64,000 bases of DNA from Stentor roeselii (taxonomy: Eukaryota > Ciliophora > Heterotrichea > Heterotrichida > Stentoridae), in assembly GCA_006503475.1 (NCBI GenBank), contig RSEH01000080.1, positions 1 through 64,000 of the forward strand, in the 5' to 3' direction. The number at the start of each line of letters is the position of its first letter. The stretch's first letter is position 1. The position numbers and the translations under genes are program-made. The notes below the pieces were generated by a model. That model saw nothing but the letters and a program-made list of their open reading frames with translations, did no database searches and was not told the origin of the DNA. Positions 59,464 to 64,000 of this stretch are shown here, piece after piece.

Positions 59464-60921
59464 TTAATGATAATGTTTAAACTTCAATTTCCCCTCATTA
59501 GCAGGTTTAGGGCTATACTTACTTAAAGGAGCAAGTTCGATTCCTTTCATTCCAGGAGTTTTTCCCCTGACTTTAATCCCAGTTTTCTGCATACTCGGAG
59601 GCCTGGGCGTAGAGGCTTTTTTAAAAAGCAGTCGAAGTCCAAAGCTGATTTCATTCCTTCCACGACTCTGAGGAGATTCAGAGACTTTTCTCTGTTTCGA
59701 GCTTCTTTCAGAAGTATTTCTAAAGCTTTTGATATCAGCAGTATCAACATCTTTATTACCAGAGACACTTCCAGTGCGATTATTAACTTTAATGACCCTT
59801 TTTCTAGTAGGAAGTAAAAGTCCGCTAGTTTCAACAGACCTTTCCTGTTGATTATCAGGTCGATATCCATAATCCGCAACAGAAACACCTCCAAGTTGAA
59901 TATATTTCTTAAGCAACAAATAATAAGCAGTAGTGACATTATTATGCTTATTAGCTTCAAGGCACTTTTTGCAATAATCCAAGTTATACCCGTACTTTTC
60001 CAGTTGTTTCAAAATTTCAACATCGACGACGATATGATCATATCCAATCAATATCCCAGGTTGTATCTCTTCCTTCACAAGTCCAAACCAAAGATGTTGC
60101 CTGATTTCTTCAATGCCCATCCTCGCTTCAGGACTCGTGTTCAAAATGCCCTTCAACAAATCTTTCACTTCAGGTGAAATAAACTTTGGAAAATGGAAAT
60201 CGCCAGCTAATATCTTCTTATACAAGGTGTTCGTGTTTGAGTCTTCAAAAGGCAGATACCCACAAACCGCTGCGAATAAAATAACGCCACAACTCCACAA
60301 GTCAGCTTTTAACCCTTCATATCTTTTCCCAGCAATCATTTCAGGAGCAGCGTAACAAGGACTTCCACAGGCGGTCTTTAGTAGTTCTCCAGGTTTGAAA
60401 GTGTTACTAAGGCCGAAGTCCACTATTTTTATATTGAACTTATGGTCCAACAATAAGTTTTCAGGTTTCAAGTCACGATGAACGACGTTTAACTTGTTGA
60501 TATATTCAACTCCTGCTACAAGTTGTTGAAAAAATCGACAGGCTTCTTTTTCTTTTATTTTTTTGTGCTTTACGATGAATTCGAAGAGCTCTCCGCCACT
60601 TGCGTATTCCATGATAAGGTAAAGTTTCTTGGGAGTCTCGATTATCTGCTTAGGGTTTACCTCGTAGAGTTGAATGATGTTCGGGTGGCGGATCAGCTTC
60701 AGGATGTGAAGTTCTCTTGATACTCGCTCGATGTCTGACACGTCGCAGATTCGGTCTTTTTCTAAGATTTTTATTGCGACTTTTTCTTCTGTTTGGATGT
60801 GAACTCCAAGCTTTACCTTGCCGAATGTCCCTTCTCCGATTGTTTTGCCCAGGGAATAGTTCCCGATTATGTTTGATTTCTTCATGCCTGTGTCAGAGGG
60901 GTTCCTAGATATTTGGTACAT
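59464..60921 (-). CDS. SNF1/AMPK-type Ser/Thr protein kinase with UBA domain
   Basis: From the ATG at 60921 the protein is 485 aa. The kinase domain (~22-275) has G29EGTFG, an AIKIL lysine, H148RD, D168FG and an APE loop with GSPCYAAPE. A UBA-like helical unit follows (~292-335), as in AMPK/SNF1/MARK kinases, then a basic tail with S/P sites. All catalytic residues are present. Energy-stress or polarity signalling is the family role; the exact orthologue is not decided. The frame extends to an ATG at 61005, but that overlaps the ATG of the divergent gene at 61004. The next ATG (60921) leaves an 82-bp shared promoter, so I prefer it; 60885 is also possible. Confidence 0.93.
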   Translation of the reverse strand: MYQISRNPSDTGMKKSNIIGNYSLGKTIGEGTFGKVKLGVHIQTEEKVAIKILEKDRICDVSDIERVSRELHILKLIRHPNIIQLYEVNPKQIIETPKKLYLIMEYASGGELFEFIVKHKKIKEKEACRFFQQLVAGVEYINKLNVVHRDLKPENLLLDHKFNIKIVDFGLSNTFKPGELLKTACGSPCYAAPEMIAGKRYEGLKADLWSCGVILFAAVCGYLPFEDSNTNTLYKKILAGDFHFPKFISPEVKDLLKGILNTSPEARMGIEEIRQHLWFGLVKEEIQPGILIGYDHIVVDVEILKQLEKYGYNLDYCKKCLEANKHNNVTTAYYLLLKKYIQLGGVSVADYGYRPDNQQERSVETSGLLLPTRKRVIKVNNRTGSVSGNKDVDTADIKSFRNTSERSSKQRKVSESPQSRGRNEISFGLRLLFKKASTPRPPSMQKTGIKVRGKTPGMKGIELAPLSKYSPKPANEGKLKFKHYH

Positions 60922-61003
60922 TTTGATATTTGAATGTATTTTGAATACCTCAACGAAGAGACTGGATTTAATATGTGGGTTGGATATTGGCTTATTAATC
61001 TTC
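60922..61003. promoter_or_regulatory. Compact divergent promoter, kinase / coiled-coil pair
   Basis: If the kinase starts at 60921 and the coiled-coil gene at 61004, 82 bp serve both genes. The spacing is similar to that of the VTI1/syntaxin pair (96 bp). No TATA-like box shared by both was identified. Confidence 0.45.
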
Positions 61004-62317
61004 ATGGACGATAAAACATTTTTACAACAAAAAATCGAATTCCTAGAAATTCAATTGAAAGATTTCCAAACCCGAGAACAATCCTTGAAATCCCATTTCG
61101 AGTCAGTAATAAACTCACTACTCGCAGTAACCTCCCCAAACATTTCTCAAGAGTTTGCATTAAAACAAGAAGAGTTGAAGAAAAATCACTCTAACGAACT
61201 TTTGATTTTGAAATTTTTTTACAAGCAAAGAGTAGACCTGTTACTGTCTAAACTTGAAAAAACTAAGAATGGGATGGGCCGAGAAGTCACGAAACTAAAA
61301 AATGAAATAGAAACATTGACTGGCTTGGTGAAAGACTTGAATTTTGAATGTCAGCAGCTTAGGGTTCAGAAACAAATACTTGAAGGAAAAATGCAAAGTC
61401 TTGAAAGCAGAGAAGAAGAAATTGAAAAGATTAAGGAAAGGTTTTTTAGGAAGAAAGAAACTTGGAAGAAGAAAAAAGGGGAACTTAAAGAAGAGGCTTT
61501 TAAAACTAGAGAAAATTTGGAAAAATCTGTGGAAGAAATCAAAAGTTTTTATGAACTTAAGGGAAAATCTGAGGATACTTCGAGAAATATTAGGAATTTA
61601 GAGGATCTTATTGATAAGTTGACTGTTTGCCTGGAAGATTCCAAAGATCAAAACCCCTCTCAAAACTCCAGCGAGTTCAAATACTTCATGTCAGAAATCG
61701 ACAAAAAGTTATTAAAAATCCAATTTTCTCTCTACGAAAAAGAAAATTCCACTCCTCTACAGCCAAAGCCCTGTTCATCAAACCAAGTTCTTTCCCCGTC
61801 CTATTTTTCGCTGGCATCGCCTCCTCCTCAAAAGCTTTCAGAAGGTAATTCAACCTTATTAGAAACCTGTAAAAAATACCCTTCTTTCCCTCAAAAGCCT
61901 CCAATTTACAGTCCAAAGCACAGCAGATCCTTTACCCAAGCAAACCTGAGTCCTTTTTCATTCCAACACCCAGACCGTTTTTCCCTTCAATCAACTCAAG
62001 ACTCTTCCAAACAATACTTTCCAGAAAAATCCCAAAAAACAGAAGAGCCTCTTTTCACTCATCTTAAAATCCAGCTTTCAAGACTTCGAAACCAAAGAGA
62101 CCGAGGAAGAAATGAAAATGAAAAAATCTTGTTGGAGTTAAAAGACTCGAAATTTAACCTCGCAGCTGAAAAAGAGAAAAATTGTGAAAAATTACTAAAA
62201 GTTGAAAATGAAGTGAAAAGGATTTTAGCTGTTGTTAAAGTCATGCCTGCTGGACTTGAGAACTTTCAAAGGGAAATAGCGAAGTCAGTTTATTGTATTA
62301 CAAAAGTTATTAACTAA
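61004..62317 (+). CDS. Coiled-coil protein, 437 aa
   Basis: The ATG at 61004 (MDDKTFLQQ) is chosen over upstream in-frame starts because those would lie inside the kinase gene on the other strand. Residues ~5-30 and ~75-215 are strong coiled coil rich in E, K and L. A Pro/Ser/Gln-rich linker (~260-345) separates them from a final helical segment (~350-435). No enzyme motif. The layout fits a centrosomal/basal-body or cortical structural protein (inference). Its stop codon overlaps the stop codon of the converging 88-aa gene. Confidence 0.85.
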   Translation: MDDKTFLQQKIEFLEIQLKDFQTREQSLKSHFESVINSLLAVTSPNISQEFALKQEELKKNHSNELLILKFFYKQRVDLLLSKLEKTKNGMGREVTKLKNEIETLTGLVKDLNFECQQLRVQKQILEGKMQSLESREEEIEKIKERFFRKKETWKKKKGELKEEAFKTRENLEKSVEEIKSFYELKGKSEDTSRNIRNLEDLIDKLTVCLEDSKDQNPSQNSSEFKYFMSEIDKKLLKIQFSLYEKENSTPLQPKPCSSNQVLSPSYFSLASPPPQKLSEGNSTLLETCKKYPSFPQKPPIYSPKHSRSFTQANLSPFSFQHPDRFSLQSTQDSSKQYFPEKSQKTEEPLFTHLKIQLSRLRNQRDRGRNENEKILLELKDSKFNLAAEKEKNCEKLLKVENEVKRILAVVKVMPAGLENFQREIAKSVYCITKVIN

Positions 62318-62580
62318 TTTTTTTTCATTAGTTTTAAAACTTGTTGTTTTAGGTTTTGCTTTATGAGAGACTTCTGGGAGGCTTGAAGTTTTTGGTCGTT
62401 TTTTATCTGGCACATTAAAGAGATGAGGGAATCGGTTTTTAATGGATCTTGAATTGGTGGTAGGGTGAATTGGTTCATTTTGTGGGTTGAAGGGAAGATG
62501 TTTGGATGATTTAGGGATTTTGTTTCTTCATCTGATGAGATGTAGGTTGATTTCTCCTCTGTGATGTGAGTAGCAATCAT
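62314..62580 (-). CDS. Hypothetical protein, 88 aa
   Basis: A short hydrophilic protein with a helical C-terminal half ending in lysines, of no recognised family. It starts 42 bases downstream of the VTI1 stop on the same strand, and its TAG overlaps the TAA of the converging coiled-coil gene by sharing bases 62315-62316. The minus strand here has coding-like composition, which is the main support. Confidence 0.55.
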   Translation of the reverse strand: MIATHITEEKSTYISSDEETKSLNHPNIFPSTHKMNQFTLPPIQDPLKTDSLISLMCQIKNDQKLQASQKSLIKQNLKQQVLKLMKKN

Positions 62581-62621
62581 GTCGTATCTTTATATGCAAA
62601 CGTATCCAAAAAATTACATCT

Positions 62622-63287
62622 CTATGTCAACTTAATATAAACTAAAACGACTATCGCTACAATAAGTAGTGCAGCGATTCCAAACATAATCAATTTATTC
62701 TGCACATTCCTTCTAATCATTCCATTCAAAATCCTAGATCCCTGTGACAAATTATCTCCAATATCCCTATTATTCTGAATGGCATGTTCCAATTTATCCC
62801 TCTGCCCCTTAAGTTCATTCATACTCTGAACCGCATAACTTTCCGCTTCATATCCAGCCCTTTTGGCTTCTTCAAGTTTTGCAATATTCAACCCATTAGA
62901 ATTAAGCAATTTTTGCTTTTGATCCGTGAATCCCTTCATAATCCTTACATTGCTAAGATTAGCTCCCATAAGAGTTTCTCTACTTTTCAAGTCAGTAAAC
63001 TTAATTTCTTCTCTCCTTAGTTCTTTTTTCAACTCTTCCAGGTCCTCCTTATACCTTCTGCACTGTAAAGCAAGGGCAGCTTTGTTAGAAGGAGGCATGA
63101 CAGTTAATTCGATTTCCATTTGCCTTAACTAAGTATTTTTTACACATCTTTCCGCTTCTTCTACTTCTTTCACTCCTTCTGATACAGCTGACTGTCTTAT
63201 TTCATTTGGTTGAGTAGAGGCTGTCGATACTTTCTTTTGCAATGAATTGAGTATTCTGCAGAAGTCTTCTTCATAGCTTTGAAACAT
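62622..63287 (-). CDS. VTI1: VTI1-type Qb SNARE (one 15-nt intron)
   Basis: Splicing out 63129-63143 joins EEAERC to LRQMEIEL and gives 216 aa, the usual VTI1 length. The N-terminal helical bundle includes YEEDF...LNSLQ and RRYKEDLEELKKEL. The SNARE motif (~120-185) ends with LSQGSRILNGMIRR, matching the VTI1 pattern LG.SSRIL..M.RR. A C-terminal TM anchor (about 192-214) ends in a short lumenal tail. VTI1 works with syntaxins in Golgi-endosome-lysosome fusion. Without the intron, a TAG inside it would block the N-terminal 50 residues. The ATG at 63287 lies 96 bp from the start of a syntaxin on the other strand. Confidence 0.95.
63129..63143 (-). other. 15-nt spliceosomal intron in VTI1
   Basis: On the coding strand it reads GTAAAAAATACTTAG: GT start, AG end, 15 nt. 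It holds an in-frame TAG, and its removal restores a continuous VTI1 protein that aligns through the junction (ERC|LRQMEIEL). Length and GTA start match the tiny introns known from Stentor and other heterotrichs. Confidence 0.95.
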
Positions 63288-63383
63288 TTATAAGAACTAA
63301 TTAGTGATGTCAGGAGACAAAAGCACTTAAACTAATAAAAAGCCATCTCTTACATAATCACCTTTTTCCTCGATAATAAAGGA
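63288..63383. promoter_or_regulatory. Shared promoter region of VTI1 and syntaxin
   Basis: Only 96 bp separate the two divergent start codons, so both promoters and both 5' UTRs fit here. It is AT-rich; no specific motif was identified. Confidence 0.6.
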
Positions 63384-64000
63384 ATGTCGTCTTACGGAAG
63401 ACTTTCCACTGACATCGACGTCCTCGCGGGGATGATCCGGGAGTTCAACTCCCGGATACGCAAGTTAAAAGACCTGACCAGCTCCAGCCAGTCCCGAGGC
63501 TCACCCGCGACAATCTCTGAAGAATTCGAGGCCTGCTTAAAGACTCAAAAAGAACTTCAAGCGATGTTTCGACGTAACAGTCCAAACCGTGCTTCGAAGT
63601 CTCAACACGATAAACTTTTCTCTGAGTTTCAAGCTTTAACAAAAGCTTTCGAATCTATTAACAAAAATGTAAGTACTTCAAAAGTTGAGGTCCTCAGAGA
63701 AAAAGTAGAAGAAGAAGAAGAAGACCCGGAAATGATGAAAATTAAAACTGTTGGGCATTTAAATGATGTCGCGCTGAGGGAAAGAGATGAAACTATTGCG
63801 CAGGTTGAAAAAGATATGAATGAATTGAATAGTATGTTTAGAGAAGCTGGAGAAATGATTGTTGAACAAGGTGTTGTACTTGAAGAAGCTGATAGGAATA
63901 TGGAGGTTTCGGTGAAGGAGACTAAAAGAGCTGCTGATGATATGGGAGAAGCGAATAAACTGCAGCAGAAGGCAAAGGATAAACTTGTTCTTATGTGCAT
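63384..64000 (+). CDS. Syntaxin (Qa SNARE, syntaxin 7/12-like), runs off the window
   Basis: Open from the ATG at 63384 to the window end, 205 codons. The N-terminal half is a helical Habc-type region (~5-95). The SNARE motif begins near residue 133 (REREDETIAQVEKDMNELNSMF) and includes M(I)VEQG and the LEEADRNME stretch typical of endosomal syntaxins. It ends at ...KDKLVLMC, exactly where the C-terminal membrane anchor should begin, so the missing part is only the anchor. The central Q of the layer (EQG) is present. No intron seen. Divergent from VTI1, a known partner of this syntaxin class. Confidence 0.92.
   Translation, partial: MSSYGRLSTDIDVLAGMIREFNSRIRKLKDLTSSSQSRGSPATISEEFEACLKTQKELQAMFRRNSPNRASKSQHDKLFSEFQALTKAFESINKNVSTSKVEVLREKVEEEEEDPEMMKIKTVGHLNDVALRERDETIAQVEKDMNELNSMFREAGEMIVEQGVVLEEADRNMEVSVKETKRAADDMGEANKLQQKAKDKLVLMC

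Noticed and set aside
60869-61003. N-terminal extension of the coiled-coil protein upstream of 61004
   Set aside because: It overlaps the 5' part of the kinase gene on the other strand and does not resemble the coiled-coil protein; the ATG at 61004 fits better.
1-64000. Reading TGA as Trp throughout (Blepharisma-type code)
   Set aside because: Well over a hundred Trp codons in the intact genes are TGG and only one TGA lies inside an otherwise good gene, so the standard code is the simpler reading; the rarity of TGA stops is reported as a finding.
1-64000. tRNA, rRNA, CRISPR arrays, transposons or virus-like elements
   Set aside because: I scanned intergenic regions on both strands and saw no cloverleaf with a TPsiC motif, no rRNA block, no regularly spaced palindromic repeats and no transposase, integrase or capsid frames.

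Overview
This window looks like macronuclear DNA from a heterotrich ciliate, most likely Stentor or a close relative. The reasons are: about 30% GC by eye; long open genes in the standard code that end almost only in TAA or TAG; very short intergenic gaps; and one clear 15-nt intron (63129-63143, GT...AG) in a VTI1-type SNARE gene. Introns of 15-16 nt are a known heterotrich hallmark. The gene content fits too: a polycystin-1-like surface giant, a short Dicer-like double RNase III, MORN and WD40 proteins, and glycine-2 (myristoylation-type) proteins.

Layout. 1-2.9 kb: a long direct repeat and a patchwork of dead gene pieces. 3-11.1 kb: a 2715-aa polycystin-1-like membrane protein. 12-16.2 kb: an ABCC/MRP transporter. 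16.4-19.9 kb: two copies of a ZZ-finger gene, one eroded and one with only two breaks. 20.3-22.6 kb: a 787-aa WD40 protein. 23.9-25.9 kb: the second copy of the long repeat with a dead polycystin-like copy. 26.4-28.3 kb: a beta-propeller protein and a dead WD40 copy. 29.4-37.8 kb: an unknown protein, a coiled-coil protein, a DUF229 sulfatase-fold protein, a catalytically altered astacin-like protein and a WD40 gene with one in-frame TGA. 37.9-42.0 kb: three relatives of an unrecognised family with a C-terminal CC...C...W motif. 42.4-44.8 kb: an 808-aa WD40 paralogue. 45.7-49.8 kb: a PX plus degenerate-GTPase fusion, a MORN protein and three small unknowns. 50.0-52.6 kb: the Dicer-like gene tail to tail with ribosomal protein L11 (uL5). 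52.9-59.2 kb: two UPF1-like helicases in tandem. 59.5-64 kb: an SNF1/AMPK-type kinase, a coiled-coil protein, an 88-aa protein, VTI1, and a syntaxin that runs off the window.

Two gene classes stand out. Core-type genes (ABCC, DUF229, Dicer-like, kinase, L11, MORN) are richer in GC, have G-poor 5' leaders, and switch abruptly inside the gene between C/A-rich and G/T-rich coding-strand blocks. Lineage-type genes (WD40 giants, UPF1-like pair, CC-W family, ZZ gene) are uniformly AT-rich, come as paralogues, and account for most of the dead copies. The accessory families therefore seem to duplicate and decay around a stable set of core genes. Functional links within the window are modest. The divergent VTI1/syntaxin pair probably encodes two SNAREs of one endosomal complex, and the Dicer-like and UPF1-like genes both concern RNA turnover. 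All calls come from reading the sequence; no database search was run.
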